64,000 nucleotides of DNA, from NCBI RefSeq assembly GCF_036327775.1, contig NZ_CP109598.1:1674001-1738000 (forward strand). Direction: 5' to 3'. A model generated the notes under the pieces. The model did no database searches and was not told the origin of the DNA. It worked only from the letters and a program-made list of their open reading frames with translations. The DNA is from Streptomyces sp. NBC_01498. Lineage in GTDB: Bacteria > Actinomycetota > Actinomycetes > Streptomycetales > Streptomycetaceae. Shown piece by piece: positions 1 through 9,244 of this stretch. Position 1 is the first letter of the stretch. Every line of letters begins with the position of its first letter. The translations under genes were made by a program, and so were the position numbers.

Positions 1-288
1 GCGCGTACGGCCCCCGGGGACACGTCCCCACGCGCCCGTCACCGTTTCCCCGGCGCCGCGCCGTACAGACGGGCCTCACGGGGCGGTACGGAGCGATAAG
101 GGCGGCGACGGGGCGGCGCAGGCGGCCCTACGCGCCCGGTGCCGAGGAGGATGACGGGGACCAGGCCGAGCACGGGGCGCAGGGACGGGGCGGTACGGGG
201 CGGGTGCGTCACCGTCATCCGGTCCTGCCGCCCGCCCCGTACCCCGTACGCGCTTCCCTCGTGGGCGGCCTCGTGGGCCGCGACGGCG
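1..288. other. Region beyond proS without a confident gene
   Basis: This stretch lies downstream of proS. A 59-codon minus-strand frame (about 39-218) with a short hydrophobic run (LGLVPVILLG) is open, but it has no clear ribosome binding site and no family I recognise, so it is not called as a gene. Confidence 0.3.
265..281 (-). terminator. Possible proS terminator hairpin
   Basis: GCGGCC and GGCCGC arms flank a five-base loop about 8 nt beyond the proS stop codon on the minus strand. The stem is only 6 bp and has no U-tract, although Streptomyces terminators commonly lack one. Confidence 0.35.
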
Positions 289-1989
289 TCAGGCCGTGAC
301 AGCCGTGAGGCGCTCGATCGCCTCGGCGACGGTGAGTTCCTCGCGCTCCCCGGTGCGGCGGTCCTTGAGCTCCACCACTCCGTCGCCCGCGCGGCGCCCC
401 GCGACCAGGATCCACGGCACACCGATCAGCTCCGCGTCCGTGAACTTCACTCCCGGCGAGACCCCGGGGCGCTCGTCCACGAGCACCCGCAGCCCCGCCG
501 CGCCCAGCTTCTCGGCGACGTCGAGCGCCAGCTCCGTCTGGAGCGCCTTGCCCGCCGCGACGACGTGCACGTCCGCCGGCGCGATCTCACGGGGCCAGCA
601 CAGACCCTGCTCGTCGGCGGTCTGCTCCGCGAGCGCGGCGACGGCGCGGGAGACGCCGATGCCGTAGGACCCCATGGTCACCCGCACCGGCTTGCCCTGC
701 TGCCCCAGCACGTCGAGCTGGAAGGTGTCGGCGTACTTGCGGCCCAGCTGGAAGATGTGGCCGATCTCGATGGCGCGGCCCAGCTTCAGTCCGGCGCCGC
801 ACACGGGGCAGGGGTCGCCCTCCTCGACGACCACGACGTCCAGGTAGTCGTCGACCTCGAAGTCGCGTCCGCAGACGACGTCGCGCGCGTGGGTGTCGGC
901 CTTGTTCGCGCCGGTCACCCACGCCGTGCCGGGCGCGACGCGCGGGTCGGCGATGTAGCGGATCTTCAGCCCCTGGGGGCCGACGTAGCCGCGTACCAGG
1001 TCGGGCCGGCCCTCGAAGTCCTCGGCCGTGACCAGTTCCACGACGGCGGGCGCCAAGTGCTCGCCGAGCTTGCCGAGGTCCACCTCGCGGTCACCGGGAA
1101 CGCCGACGGCGGTGATCTCCCCGTCGACCTTCACCAGCAGGTTCTTCAGCGTCGCGGAGGCCGGGACGCCCAGGAACGCGGCCAGCGTCTCGATGGTCGG
1201 CGTGTCGGGGGTGTCCAGCTCCTCCAGGGGCCCGTGCGCCGACCCGTCGACGGGGCCGGTGCTGAACGTGACCGCCTCCGTGTTGGCGGAGTAGTCGCCG
1301 TTGGGGCAGTCCACGAAGGTGTCCTCGCCGGCGGCGGCCGGGGCCAGGAACTCCTCGGACGCGGAGCCGCCCATCGCGCCGGAGACCGCGGAGACGATGC
1401 GGTAGTCGAGCCCGAGGCGCGCGAAGATCTTCTGGTACGCGCCGCGGTGGAGCGCGTACGACTCGGCGAGGCCCTCGTCGGTGGTGTCGAAGGAGTACGA
1501 GTCCTTCATCTGGAACTCACGGCCGCGCAGCACGCCGGAGCGGGGCCGCGCCTCGTCCCGGTACTTCGTCTGGATCTGGTAGAGCATCACCGGCAGGTCC
1601 TTGTAGGACGTGCACTGGTCCTTCACGACGAGGGTGAAGATCTCCTCGTGCGTGGGACCGAGCAGATAGTCGCCGCCCTTGCGGTCCTTGAGGCGGAAGA
1701 GCAGGTCGCCGTACTCGTCCCAGCGACCGCTCGCCTCGTAGGGCTCCTTGGGAAGCAGCGCCGGCAGCAGTACTTCCTGCGCCCCGATGGCGTCCATCTC
1801 CTCGCGCACGACGCCCGCGATGTTGTCGAGGACCTTCTTACCGAGGGGGAGCCAGCTCCAGAGGCCGGCCGAGGTGCGCCGCACGTACCCGGCGCGGACC
1901 AGAAGCTTGTGGCTGAGGGTCTCCGCGTCCGCCGGATCGTCGCGCAGTGTCTTGGCCATCAGTCGGGACATGCGCTGGACCTGGGACAT
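289..1989 (-). CDS. proS: Prolyl-tRNA synthetase (bacterial type)
   Basis: Cytosolic class II aminoacyl-tRNA synthetase that charges tRNA-Pro with proline. The 566-residue product has the usual bacterial-type length. The catalytic core opens with GPTHEE (residues 111-116) and class II motif 2 (about 141-167, containing [10 protein letters not shown]). A YbaK-like editing insertion follows at roughly 215-390, then motif 3 (GSYGIGVSR) and a C-terminal anticodon-binding domain. I chose the ATG at 1989, which is 8 nt after AGGAG; a GTG at 1998 would overlap that site. It is the last gene of the minus-strand run that contains ispG and two GNAT genes, an association also seen in other actinomycetes. 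Confidence 0.97.
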   Translation of the reverse strand: MSQVQRMSRLMAKTLRDDPADAETLSHKLLVRAGYVRRTSAGLWSWLPLGKKVLDNIAGVVREEMDAIGAQEVLLPALLPKEPYEASGRWDEYGDLLFRLKDRKGGDYLLGPTHEEIFTLVVKDQCTSYKDLPVMLYQIQTKYRDEARPRSGVLRGREFQMKDSYSFDTTDEGLAESYALHRGAYQKIFARLGLDYRIVSAVSGAMGGSASEEFLAPAAAGEDTFVDCPNGDYSANTEAVTFSTGPVDGSAHGPLEELDTPDTPTIETLAAFLGVPASATLKNLLVKVDGEITAVGVPGDREVDLGKLGEHLAPAVVELVTAEDFEGRPDLVRGYVGPQGLKIRYIADPRVAPGTAWVTGANKADTHARDVVCGRDFEVDDYLDVVVVEEGDPCPVCGAGLKLGRAIEIGHIFQLGRKYADTFQLDVLGQQGKPVRVTMGSYGIGVSRAVAALAEQTADEQGLCWPREIAPADVHVVAAGKALQTELALDVAEKLGAAGLRVLVDERPGVSPGVKFTDAELIGVPWILVAGRRAGDGVVELKDRRTGEREELTVAEAIERLTAVTA

Positions 1990-2085
1990 GGGGAGCACTC
2001 CTGCGGTTTCTTCTCGGTTGTTGCCAGGGAGGTTAGCCGGGGCGGACCGGCAGGCGGAAATCAGTAATCCCGCCCCGTACGGGGC

Positions 2086-2661
2086 TCAGCGGCGCCGCAG
2101 CGGCAGCGGGGCGCCCATCACGGCGTACGGTTTCGCGGCGCTCGGGAAGCCGACCCGGCGCGCCAGGTCCTGGTAGCCGAGGGCGCGGTAGAGGCGGCGT
2201 GCGGGGCTCTCGATGTCGATCGCGGAGAGGATCGAGCGGGGCTCCCGCGCGAGGTCGGTGACGGTCGTGATGAGGTCGCGCCCGGTGCCCCGGCCCTGGA
2301 ACGCCGGGTGGACATGCAGTTCCGTGATCACGAAGGAGTCGTCCAGCCAGCCGTCGACGCCCTCCGCGCGCAGATACGGCTCCACGACCGTGGACCACCA
2401 GTGGGAACGGTCGTTCGGCATGCCGTAGACGAAGCCGGCCAGCCGCCCCTCGCGCGTGACCGCCCCGTACGCGCGCGCACCGGGCACCAGGAGGTGCCGC
2501 AGCACGATCTGGCGCCGTACGCCGATCTCGCCCTCGCTCAGCCCGAAGGCGAGCGCCTGTACCGCGAGCGCCTCGTCCACGCGCGCGGCGAGGTCGATGG
2601 GGCCGACGCGTACGTCGGGGACCGGGGAGCCGCTCCCGGGAAAGCTCGGCACGCTGGGCAT
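2086..2661 (-). CDS. GNAT family N-acetyltransferase
   Basis: A 191-residue single-domain GNAT protein, predicted to move an acetyl group from acetyl-CoA to an unknown amine. The acetyl-CoA pyrophosphate loop (Q/R-x-x-G-x-G/A) is visible as FQGRGTG at about residues 121-127, preceded by the beta-4 strand ITELHVHP. The C-terminal part (RRLYRALGYQ) is the usual alpha-4/beta-6 signature. It starts 15 nt after the second GNAT gene and lies 96 nt upstream of the proS start, so the three are probably co-transcribed. The substrate cannot be told from the sequence. Confidence 0.85.
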   Translation of the reverse strand: MPSVPSFPGSGSPVPDVRVGPIDLAARVDEALAVQALAFGLSEGEIGVRRQIVLRHLLVPGARAYGAVTREGRLAGFVYGMPNDRSHWWSTVVEPYLRAEGVDGWLDDSFVITELHVHPAFQGRGTGRDLITTVTDLAREPRSILSAIDIESPARRLYRALGYQDLARRVGFPSAAKPYAVMGAPLPLRRR

Positions 2662-2676
2662 GGCCGAACCCTACTT

Positions 2677-3522
2677 TCAGAAGAGGACGCTCATGAACGC
2701 GCCCACCTCGCGGAAGCCCACCCGTCGGTAGGAGGCCCTGGCCGGGGTGTTGTAGTCGTTGACGTAGAGGCTCACGACGGGGGCGACGTCGGCGAGCGCG
2801 TACCGTACGACGGCCGCCATCCCCGTCTCGGAGAGGCCCCGGCCGCGGAACTCGGGGGCGACCCAGACGCCCTGGATCTGGCACGCGCGCGACGTGGCCG
2901 CGCCGATCTCCGCCTTGAAGATCACCTTGCCGTCGTCGATACGGGCGAACGAGCGCCCGGCTCCAACGAGTTCGGCCACCCTCGCCTGGTAGAGCAGCCC
3001 GCCGTCGCCGGCCAGCGGTGAGACGCCGACCTCCTCGGTGAACATCGCCACACAGGCCGGCATGATCGTTTCGAGTTCGTCCTTGCGGATGCGGCGGACG
3101 AGGGGGTCGGGCCGCACCGTGTCCGGGACCCGCTCGGTGACCATGAGGGGCTGATTCCCGCGAACCTCGCGGGCGGGGCCCCAGTTGGGCTCCAGCAGCC
3201 GCCAGAGAAGCGCCGTGGGCTCGGCGGGGCCGACGATGGAGGAGCAGCGGCGGCCCGCCCGGCGGGCGCGGTCCGCGAAGGCCCGTACAGCCTCGGGGGG
3301 CGCGCAGATCGGCACCAGGTTGGCGCCGGAGTAGCAGAGCGAGCGCAGCCGCCCGTCCGCGTACCAGCCCCACATCTCGCCGCCGAGGCGCCAGGGGTCG
3401 AGGCCCGCCGTCCGGACGCGCGCAGTCACGAACGCGTTGGCGACGGGCTCACTGTCAAGAATGGCGAGCGCGGCGTCGAGTTCGCCCGGATCAAGCACCC
3501 GGGTGGTGGTCTGCGTCAACAC
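2677..3522 (-). CDS. DUF4081-type GNAT N-acetyltransferase
   Basis: A 281-residue acetyltransferase with two parts: an N-terminal actinobacterial DUF4081-like domain (about 1-130, including the stretch around LRSLCYSGANLVPI) and a C-terminal GNAT fold with acetyl-CoA loop PEFRGRGLSE near residue 215. The open frame extends to 3747, but the upstream part is arginine/proline-rich and atypical. The GTG at 3522 (VLTQTTTRV) is preceded by GGTGAGG and agrees with my memory of the S. coelicolor protein between ispG and proS. It is conserved in this position across Streptomyces; the substrate is unknown. Confidence 0.85.
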   Translation of the reverse strand: MLTQTTTRVLDPGELDAALAILDSEPVANAFVTARVRTAGLDPWRLGGEMWGWYADGRLRSLCYSGANLVPICAPPEAVRAFADRARRAGRRCSSIVGPAEPTALLWRLLEPNWGPAREVRGNQPLMVTERVPDTVRPDPLVRRIRKDELETIMPACVAMFTEEVGVSPLAGDGGLLYQARVAELVGAGRSFARIDDGKVIFKAEIGAATSRACQIQGVWVAPEFRGRGLSETGMAAVVRYALADVAPVVSLYVNDYNTPARASYRRVGFREVGAFMSVLF

Positions 3523-3594
3523 GAGAAGGGCCTCACCATACGTCTGCCGATTCTCCGCACTGTACCCGCCGCTCCCGCGGTGTGCCGCGTACGC

Positions 3595-3646
3595 GTCAGG
3601 GCCCCGCTCCCCGGACGCCCGGAGGCGTGGGGAACGGGGCCCTGAC
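3595..3646 (-). terminator. Terminator downstream of ispG
   Basis: A near-perfect long hairpin with outer arms GTCAGGGCCCCG and CGGGGCCCTGAC, plus further inner pairing. It begins about 135 nt after the ispG stop and sits just upstream of the GNAT gene at 2677-3522, so it may separate the isoprenoid unit from the GNAT-proS unit. Confidence 0.75.
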
Positions 3647-3782
3647 GGAGCCGTGTGCGCGACACGTGAGGCCCTGGGGGCGAGGGGCCGGGCGCCGAGC
3701 CGTGGGCGGTGAGACCGCGGGCGTACGGCTCCGAGAAGCCCCCGCACCGGTCGCGGACGGGTCGGCCCTCGCGCGGGGGCCG

Positions 3783-4937
3783 TCAGCTGATGGAGACCTC
3801 GGGCTCGCCCGACGCGATGCCGTCCCTCTCCATCTGTTCGGCGATCTTCATGGCTTCCTCGATGAGGGTCTCGACGATCTTCGACTCCGGCACCGTCTTG
3901 ATGACCTCGCCCTTGACGAAGATCTGCCCCTTGCCGTTGCCGGACGCGACGCCCAGATCCGCCTCACGGGCCTCGCCGGGACCGTTGACGACACAGCCCA
4001 TCACGGCGACGCGCAGCGGCACCTCCAGGCCGTCCAGACCCGCGCTCACCTGGTCCGCCAGCTTGTACACGTCCACCTGCGCCCGCCCGCACGACGGGCA
4101 CGACACGATCTCCAGCCGCCGCTGCTTCAGGTTCAGCGACTCCAGGATCTGGAGGCCGACCTTGACCTCCTCCGCCGGCGGCGCGGACAGCGACACCCGG
4201 ATCGTGTCGCCGATGCCCTCGCTCAGCAGCGCGCCGAACGCCACCGCCGACTTGATCGTCCCCTGGAACGCCGGGCCGGCCTCCGTGACACCGAGGTGCA
4301 GCGGATAGTCGCAGCGGGCCGCCAGCTGCCGGTAGGCGTTGACCATCACGACCGGGTCGTTGTGCTTCACCGAGATCTTGATGTCCTGGAAGCCGTGCTC
4401 CTCGAAGAGCGACGCCTCCCACAGAGCCGACTCGACCAGGGCCTCCGGTGTCGCCTTCCCGTACTTGCGCAGCAGCCGCGCGTCCAGGGATCCGGCGTTG
4501 ACCCCGATACGGATGGGCGTCCGCGCCGCGGAGGCCGCCTTCGCGATCTCCTTGACCTTGTCGTCGAACTGCTTGATGTTGCCCGGGTTGACCCGGACCG
4601 CCGCGCATCCGGCGTCGATGGCCGCGAACACGTACTTGGGCTGGAAATGAATGTCCGCGATCACCGGGATCTGGGACTTGGACGCGATCGTCGCGAGCGC
4701 GTCCGCGTCGTCCTGCGTCGGGCACGCCACCCGCACGATCTGGCACCCGGACGCCGTCAACTCGGCGATCTGCTGGAGGGTCGCCCCGATGTCGGACGTA
4801 CGTGTCGTCGTCATCGACTGCACCGACACCGGCGCGTCACCACCGACGGCCACCGTGCCGACCTGGATCTTCCGGCTGACCCTCCGGTCGGCGAGCTTCG
4901 TCGGAACATCCGGCATTCCGAGAGAAATCGCAGTCAT
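3783..4937 (-). CDS. ispG: 4-hydroxy-3-methylbut-2-en-1-yl diphosphate synthase (GcpE)
   Basis: Iron-sulfur enzyme of the MEP isoprenoid pathway. It reductively converts MEcPP to HMBPP, the step before IspH. The 384-residue product matches the short bacterial form: a TIM-barrel N-terminal domain (to about 260) followed by the 4Fe-4S domain. The cluster ligands are visible as C280 and C283 (SCPSCG) and C315 (GCVVNGPGE), with the conserved glutamate just after. The start is the ATG at 4937; the open frame upstream lacks conserved sequence. It lies downstream of rseP and dxr, so two MEP-pathway genes share the unit, but the 288-nt gap with a hairpin suggests it also has its own promoter. Confidence 0.97.
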   Translation of the reverse strand: MTAISLGMPDVPTKLADRRVSRKIQVGTVAVGGDAPVSVQSMTTTRTSDIGATLQQIAELTASGCQIVRVACPTQDDADALATIASKSQIPVIADIHFQPKYVFAAIDAGCAAVRVNPGNIKQFDDKVKEIAKAASAARTPIRIGVNAGSLDARLLRKYGKATPEALVESALWEASLFEEHGFQDIKISVKHNDPVVMVNAYRQLAARCDYPLHLGVTEAGPAFQGTIKSAVAFGALLSEGIGDTIRVSLSAPPAEEVKVGLQILESLNLKQRRLEIVSCPSCGRAQVDVYKLADQVSAGLDGLEVPLRVAVMGCVVNGPGEAREADLGVASGNGKGQIFVKGEVIKTVPESKIVETLIEEAMKIAEQMERDGIASGEPEVSIS

Positions 4938-5052
4938 CTGCAGTACAACCCCAAGGTGTGGATCGCGGTCCCGAGTTCGGCGGGCTCCAGCATCGAGATT
5001 ACGGCACCGGCACCCGGTAGGAGCACAGCGCTGCGCGCAAACCACCCGAAGG

Positions 5053-5088
5053 CTTGCGGCCGGGTGCGAAGGTGCACCCGGCCGCAAG
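5053..5088 (-). terminator. Hairpin between rseP and ispG
   Basis: A perfect 15-bp stem (CTTGCGGCCGGGTGC paired with GCACCCGGCCGCAAG) with a six-base loop, 138 nt beyond the rseP stop and about 115 nt upstream of the ispG start. It probably terminates or attenuates the dxr-rseP transcript. Confidence 0.7.
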
Positions 5089-5225
5089 GCGTTGGCCGTC
5101 CCGGCGACACGGCCCGTTCGCCGTCGTACGGTCGATCGGCCGTACGTCCCGCCGTGCGGCGCTACGTGCGTCCTGCCGTACGAAGGAGGTCGGGCACGCG
5201 GCCGGGGCCGGGCGCCCGTCGCCGA

Positions 5226-6527
5226 CTACATGATCTTGACGGGATTCACCACGTCGGCGATGAGCACCAGCAGCGTGAAGCAGATGAAGATCCCGGCCAC
5301 GACGTAGGCGACGGGCATCAGCTTGGCGACGTCGAACGGTCCCGGGTCCGGCCTCTTGAAGAGGCGGGCGAGTGAGCGGCGTACGGATTCCCACAGCGCA
5401 CCGGCCATGTGCCCGCCGTCGAGCGGCAGCAGCGGCAGCATGTTGAAGAGGAACAGCGAGAGATTGAATCCGGCCAGCAGGAACAGCATCATCGCCACCT
5501 GGTTCTGGGCCGGGACGTCCAGCGTCATCACCTCGCCGCCGATCCGCGCGGCACCGACGACACCGACGGGTGAGTCGTCCTTGCGCTCGCCGTCGGAGAA
5601 GGCGGCGTTCCACAGATCGGGGATCTTGGACGGCAGCGCGATGATCGACTCGACACCGGTCACGATCATGTCGCCCATGCGGTCGACGGACTCTCCGAAG
5701 GAGAGCGGGACGATCTCGGTGGCCGCGGCGAAGCCCAGGTAGCCGGCGGGCACGAACTTGTCCGGGACGACCTCCCCGTCGGAGTTCTTCTCCGCCACCA
5801 TGTTCTTCGCGAGCGTCGCCCGGAGGACCTGCTCCTTGCCGTCACGCTCGACCGTGAGGGTGGCGGGGCCGATCGTCTCCCTGATGAGGGTGGAGAGCAC
5901 GGACCACTTCTCGACCCGCTCTCCGTTGAAGGCGACGATCCTGTCGCCCTCCTGAAGACCGGCGGCGCGGGCCGGCGATACGGGGTCCCCCGCGGCGCAC
6001 TTCTCACGGTCCTCGCTCTGCGAGATGACGCACTTCTGGACGCCGGCGACCTCGGTGGTCTGGGTCTGGAAGCCGAAGCTCATCGCGACGCCCATGAAGA
6101 TCACGACGGCGAGGACCAGGTTCATGAACGGTCCCGCGAACATCACGATCATGCGCTTCCACGGCTTGCGCGTGTAGAAGAGCCGGGTCTCGTCGCCCTC
6201 CTTCAGCTCCTCGAAGGCGGCCGAGCGGGCGTCCTCGATCATGCCGCGCCAGGGGGAGGTGGACCGCGCCTCTATCCGTCCGTCGGCGCCCGGCGGGAAC
6301 ATCCCGATCATGCGGATGTAGCCACCGAGCGGGATCGCCTTGATCCCGTACTCGGTGTCGCCGCGCCGGCGCGACCAGAGGGTGGGGCCGAACCCGACCA
6401 TGTACTGCGGCACCCGGATGCCGAAGAGTTTGGCCGTCGACAGGTGGCCCAACTCGTGCCACGCGATGGAGAAGAGCAGCCCAACGGCGAAGATCACTAT
6501 GCCGAGGACTGTCAACAGGATCGTCAT
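5226..6527 (-). CDS. rseP: Site-2 type intramembrane metalloprotease (RseP/M50 family)
   Basis: A polytopic zinc protease that cleaves substrates within the membrane, classically anti-sigma factors. In the 433-residue product, HELGH (residues 24-28) in the first membrane segment gives the two zinc histidines and the catalytic glutamate. A PDZ domain lies in the middle (about 170-260), and the [12 protein letters not shown] motif near the C-terminus supplies the third ligand, followed by a last membrane segment. The ATG at 6527 overlaps the dxr stop (ATGA), so the two genes are translationally coupled. The substrate in Streptomyces is not evident from context. Confidence 0.93.
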   Translation of the reverse strand: MTILLTVLGIVIFAVGLLFSIAWHELGHLSTAKLFGIRVPQYMVGFGPTLWSRRRGDTEYGIKAIPLGGYIRMIGMFPPGADGRIEARSTSPWRGMIEDARSAAFEELKEGDETRLFYTRKPWKRMIVMFAGPFMNLVLAVVIFMGVAMSFGFQTQTTEVAGVQKCVISQSEDREKCAAGDPVSPARAAGLQEGDRIVAFNGERVEKWSVLSTLIRETIGPATLTVERDGKEQVLRATLAKNMVAEKNSDGEVVPDKFVPAGYLGFAAATEIVPLSFGESVDRMGDMIVTGVESIIALPSKIPDLWNAAFSDGERKDDSPVGVVGAARIGGEVMTLDVPAQNQVAMMLFLLAGFNLSLFLFNMLPLLPLDGGHMAGALWESVRRSLARLFKRPDPGPFDVAKLMPVAYVVAGIFICFTLLVLIADVVNPVKIM

Positions 6528-7786
6528 GCGCGAGCCTCCGCTGGCTGTGCTTCGCCGAATTTCTCTGCCACTTCGCGGGCGCGGGCGCGCGCCCAGGTCT
6601 CCGCGTCGAGGACGTCCGCCACGGTGAGCGAGGTTCCCCCGGAGGGCTGTCCGTGCTCGGCGACGACTTCGGTGACGGTGTCCATGATGCCGTTGAACGG
6701 CAGCCGTCCGGCGAGAAACGCCTCCACGCATTCCTCGTTGGCGGCATTGAACACCGCCGGGGCCGTGCCGCCCACCGATCCGACGTGCCGGGCGAGTCCG
6801 ACCGACGGGAACGCCTCGTTGTCGAGCGGGAGGAACTCCCAGGTGGACGCCGTGGACCAGTCGAAGGCCGGAGCGGCGTCCGGCACCCGTACCGGCCAGC
6901 CGATACCCACGGCGATCGGGCCGCGCATGTCGGGCGGCGTGGCCTGGGCGAGAGTCGAGCCGTCCGTGAACTCCACCATCGAGTGGACGTACGACTGCGG
7001 GTGCACGACGACCTCGATGCGATCGAAGGGGATGTCGTACAGCAGGTGCGCCTCGATGACCTCCAGGCCCTTGTTGACGAGGGTCGCGGAGTTGATCGTG
7101 ATCACGGGGCCCATCGCCCAGGTGGGGTGGGCGAGGGCGGCGTCGGGGGTGACGTCGGCCAGTTCCGCCCTCGTACGGCCGCGGAAGGGGCCGCCGGAGG
7201 CCGTGACGACCAGTTTGCGCACCTCGGCGCGGGTGCCCGCCGCGAGGGCCTGGAAGAGGGCGGCGTGCTCGGAGTCGACCGGAATGATCTGCCCGGGGCG
7301 GGCGAGCGCCTTGACCAGGGGCCCGCCGACGATCAGGGACTCCTTGTTGGCGAGGGCGAGCGTGCGGCCCGCCTTCAGGGCGGCGAGGGTCGGCGCGAGG
7401 CCGATGGATCCGGTGATGCCGTTGAGCACCGTGTGGCATGGGGACGTCGCGAGGTCGGTGGCGGCGTCCGGCCCCGCGAGGATCTCGGGGAGGGGTTCGG
7501 AGCCGTACTCCGCCCCCAGCGCCTCGCGCAGCGTCGGCACGGCGTCCTCACGGGCGACCGCCACGGTGCGGACCCGGAGCCGGCGCGCCTGTTCGGCGAG
7601 CAGTCCGACGCGCCCGCCTGCGGCGGACAGCGCGGTGACACGGAAACGGTCGGGGTTGCGCAGGACCAGGTCGATCGCCTGGGTGCCGATGGACCCGGTG
7701 GAGCCGAGGACGACGATGTCCCGGCGGCCTTCGGACGCGTCGAAGGCGATATGGGGGTCGGCGAGGGGGGCTGGACTGTCGCTCAT
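6524..7786 (-). CDS. dxr: 1-deoxy-D-xylulose 5-phosphate reductoisomerase
   Basis: Second enzyme of the MEP pathway: NADPH-dependent conversion of DXP to MEP in the cytosol. The 420-residue protein carries the nucleotide-binding loop GSTGSIG (28-34), the [10 protein letters not shown] substrate/metal motif and the [10 protein letters not shown] metal-site stretch, then the C-terminal helical domain. The start is the ATG at 7786 (MSDSP); an upstream in-frame ATG at 7813 adds nine unconserved residues. It is the first gene of the dxr-rseP pair and its stop overlaps the rseP start. Confidence 0.97.
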   Translation of the reverse strand: MSDSPAPLADPHIAFDASEGRRDIVVLGSTGSIGTQAIDLVLRNPDRFRVTALSAAGGRVGLLAEQARRLRVRTVAVAREDAVPTLREALGAEYGSEPLPEILAGPDAATDLATSPCHTVLNGITGSIGLAPTLAALKAGRTLALANKESLIVGGPLVKALARPGQIIPVDSEHAALFQALAAGTRAEVRKLVVTASGGPFRGRTRAELADVTPDAALAHPTWAMGPVITINSATLVNKGLEVIEAHLLYDIPFDRIEVVVHPQSYVHSMVEFTDGSTLAQATPPDMRGPIAVGIGWPVRVPDAAPAFDWSTASTWEFLPLDNEAFPSVGLARHVGSVGGTAPAVFNAANEECVEAFLAGRLPFNGIMDTVTEVVAEHGQPSGGTSLTVADVLDAETWARARAREVAEKFGEAQPAEARA

Positions 7787-7957
7787 GGCCCCATTCTTGC
7801 CGCATCGGGCCACGGCGCGGACGGTGAGGGGCGAAAACGGGGCGCGTCATCGGGGCGGCGCGGTGCGCGACACGGGGCGCGGACGCCCCGGGGACGCGGT
7901 CGGCGGGGCTCTGCGGGAGAGGGTGACGCGCGACGGTGCGGCGGGACGGCCCGCCGG

Positions 7958-8782
7958 TCAGTCCGTCGCGGCTGCCTCGAACTTCTTCCACTGTGCCGCC
8001 ACGACCTCGTCGGGCACCCCGCCGAAGTCCTTGGTGTCCAGGGTCTCGGCGCGGAAGGAGAGGGTGGTGGGGCCGGAGCGTACGACGGTGAGGTACTCGT
8101 ACAGCTTCAGCCTGCCCTTCACATCGAGGATCGTGAAGCGGTACGCCCGCGCCTCGTCGCCGACGTCCGGTGCCGGAACCGGCTCCGCCTTCAGGTACTG
8201 GCCCTCGGCCAGGGCCCGCTCCTCCACGAAGCCGCCCGCGCACGCTTTCTCGGCGGCACCGATCGCCTTCATGACGGAGGCGGCTTCGTCTCCGTCGTAG
8301 GAGCGGAGCTGAACGTCAACCATCGTTCCGCCCCACATGTCCTCGACGGCGCTGACTTCGCGGTTGACCTCGGACACGGGATCGAAGGCGGTGGCGCCTT
8401 CGGTGAGGCTGACGAAGGGCTGGCAGACAGCGGGGTCGGCCGTGTAGTCCTCATCGATGGGCGTGCCGAGGATCATCTCGGCGGCGGCGTACTTGCCCAT
8501 CCTCTCGCCGTCGGTGAACGCGAGGGCCGTGAGGTCGCGCAGAGTCAGGGCCCCGGTGCCGCCGGACGCGCCGGAGGCCGTGGACGCGCCCGAGGGGCCC
8601 GGCGCGGCCCCGGACGCCCTGCCGTCCGTACGCGCACTCCCGCCGCCCTTCCCGCCGTCGCCCGCCCCGTCGCCGCAGGCCGCCGCACCGGTCAGGACGG
8701 CACCGGCGAGAGCGAGCGCCGCCACGGGGCGCCGCCACGCGCGCCGACCCGCCGGTCTTTCCTCGGTCCGTGCCTCGACCAT
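7958..8782 (-). CDS. Putative secreted lipoprotein
   Basis: A 274-residue protein with an arginine-rich n-region (RRAWRRP), a hydrophobic core (VAALALAGAVLTG) and a lipobox-like AAAC with the acylated cysteine at C36. It should be anchored to the outer face of the membrane. A Gly/Ser/Ala-rich linker (37-80) precedes a compact domain (about 85-274) that I do not recognise. The start ATG follows GGGGGCAGG. It lies upstream of dxr on the same strand with a 171-nt gap and is divergent from the GH64 gene. No function is assigned. Confidence 0.75.
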   Translation of the reverse strand: MVEARTEERPAGRRAWRRPVAALALAGAVLTGAAACGDGAGDGGKGGGSARTDGRASGAAPGPSGASTASGASGGTGALTLRDLTALAFTDGERMGKYAAAEMILGTPIDEDYTADPAVCQPFVSLTEGATAFDPVSEVNREVSAVEDMWGGTMVDVQLRSYDGDEAASVMKAIGAAEKACAGGFVEERALAEGQYLKAEPVPAPDVGDEARAYRFTILDVKGRLKLYEYLTVVRSGPTTLSFRAETLDTKDFGGVPDEVVAAQWKKFEAAATD

Positions 8783-9032
8783 GCCTGCCCCCGTCGTCGG
8801 TCGACGGCCCCGTCGGCCGTCCGTCCCCTCGGGTGCCCCGTTGCTGCCCCGGTTTCGTCAGGCTCGTCCGGCCGAGAGAGCCTGACGAACCGCCCGCCCG
8901 GCCGGGCAAGTTGCGCGCGCATAGGGTCACATCACGGCAAACTATGCCGTGTACGGGCCGTCAGCTCGCCCACGGGGCGGGCCGGGCGACCGCTCCGGGT
9001 GAAGTTGTCTTCCGCGAGTTGTGACTTCCTCA
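8783..9032. other. Divergent intergenic region, lipoprotein / GH64
   Basis: Part of a 462-nt gap between divergent genes. It holds the inverted repeat at 8854-8889 and, further right, the GH64 promoter and operator, which are listed separately. No coding frame with a ribosome binding site was found. Confidence 0.5.
8854..8889. promoter_or_regulatory. 12-bp inverted repeat upstream of the lipoprotein gene
   Basis: Perfect arms TTCGTCAGGCTC and GAGCCTGACGAA separated by 12 nt, ending about 70 nt upstream of the lipoprotein start. It could be a leader hairpin or an operator; the sequence does not decide between them. Confidence 0.4.
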
Positions 9033-9061
9033 TTGACACGCCATACGGGTGGCGCAATTCT
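9033..9061 (+). promoter_or_regulatory. Candidate promoter of the GH64 gene
   Basis: A consensus -35 hexamer TTGACA (9033-9038) and, after 17 nt, a weak -10 AATTCT (9056-9061). The operator palindrome begins inside the -10, so a bound repressor would cover the transcription start. Confidence 0.5.
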
Positions 9062-9075
9062 GAGAGCGCTCTCAG
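9060..9075. promoter_or_regulatory. LacI-family operator palindrome
   Basis: A perfect 16-bp palindrome, CTGAGAGCGCTCTCAG, with the central CG typical of LacI-family sites. It closely resembles the CebR operator of Streptomyces (TGGGAGCGCTCCCA), differing by one base in each half. It lies about 170 nt upstream of the glucanase start, over its candidate promoter. The cognate repressor is not in this window. Confidence 0.75.
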
Positions 9076-9244
9076 AAAGGTCTGTACCTGAAGGGCAGCG
9101 CGGTTGCTTCCGGTCTCCCCACTTCCGGCTTCCGGTCCGCCGTCCGGCCCTTCGGTGGTACCCCGCCTCACCGGCGGCGTCCGTACGTCAGATTCCGCCC
9201 CCCACTGTCCCCACACGGACTCACCTGACGAGGAGGAAGAGCGA

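Noticed and set aside
139..2067. 642-codon plus-strand frame opposite proS
   Set aside because: Antisense to a clear synthetase; the translation is rich in Arg, Gly, Val and His with no domain, which is the usual shadow of GC-biased third positions. Similar long shadows at 6653-9091, 10540-12549, 12417-14273, 49365-51128 and 60016-62346 were dropped for the same reason.
8783..9244. Small gene in the lipoprotein/GH64 gap
   Set aside because: Frames there are open in several registers but lack ribosome binding sites, and the region is accounted for by promoter, operator and leader.
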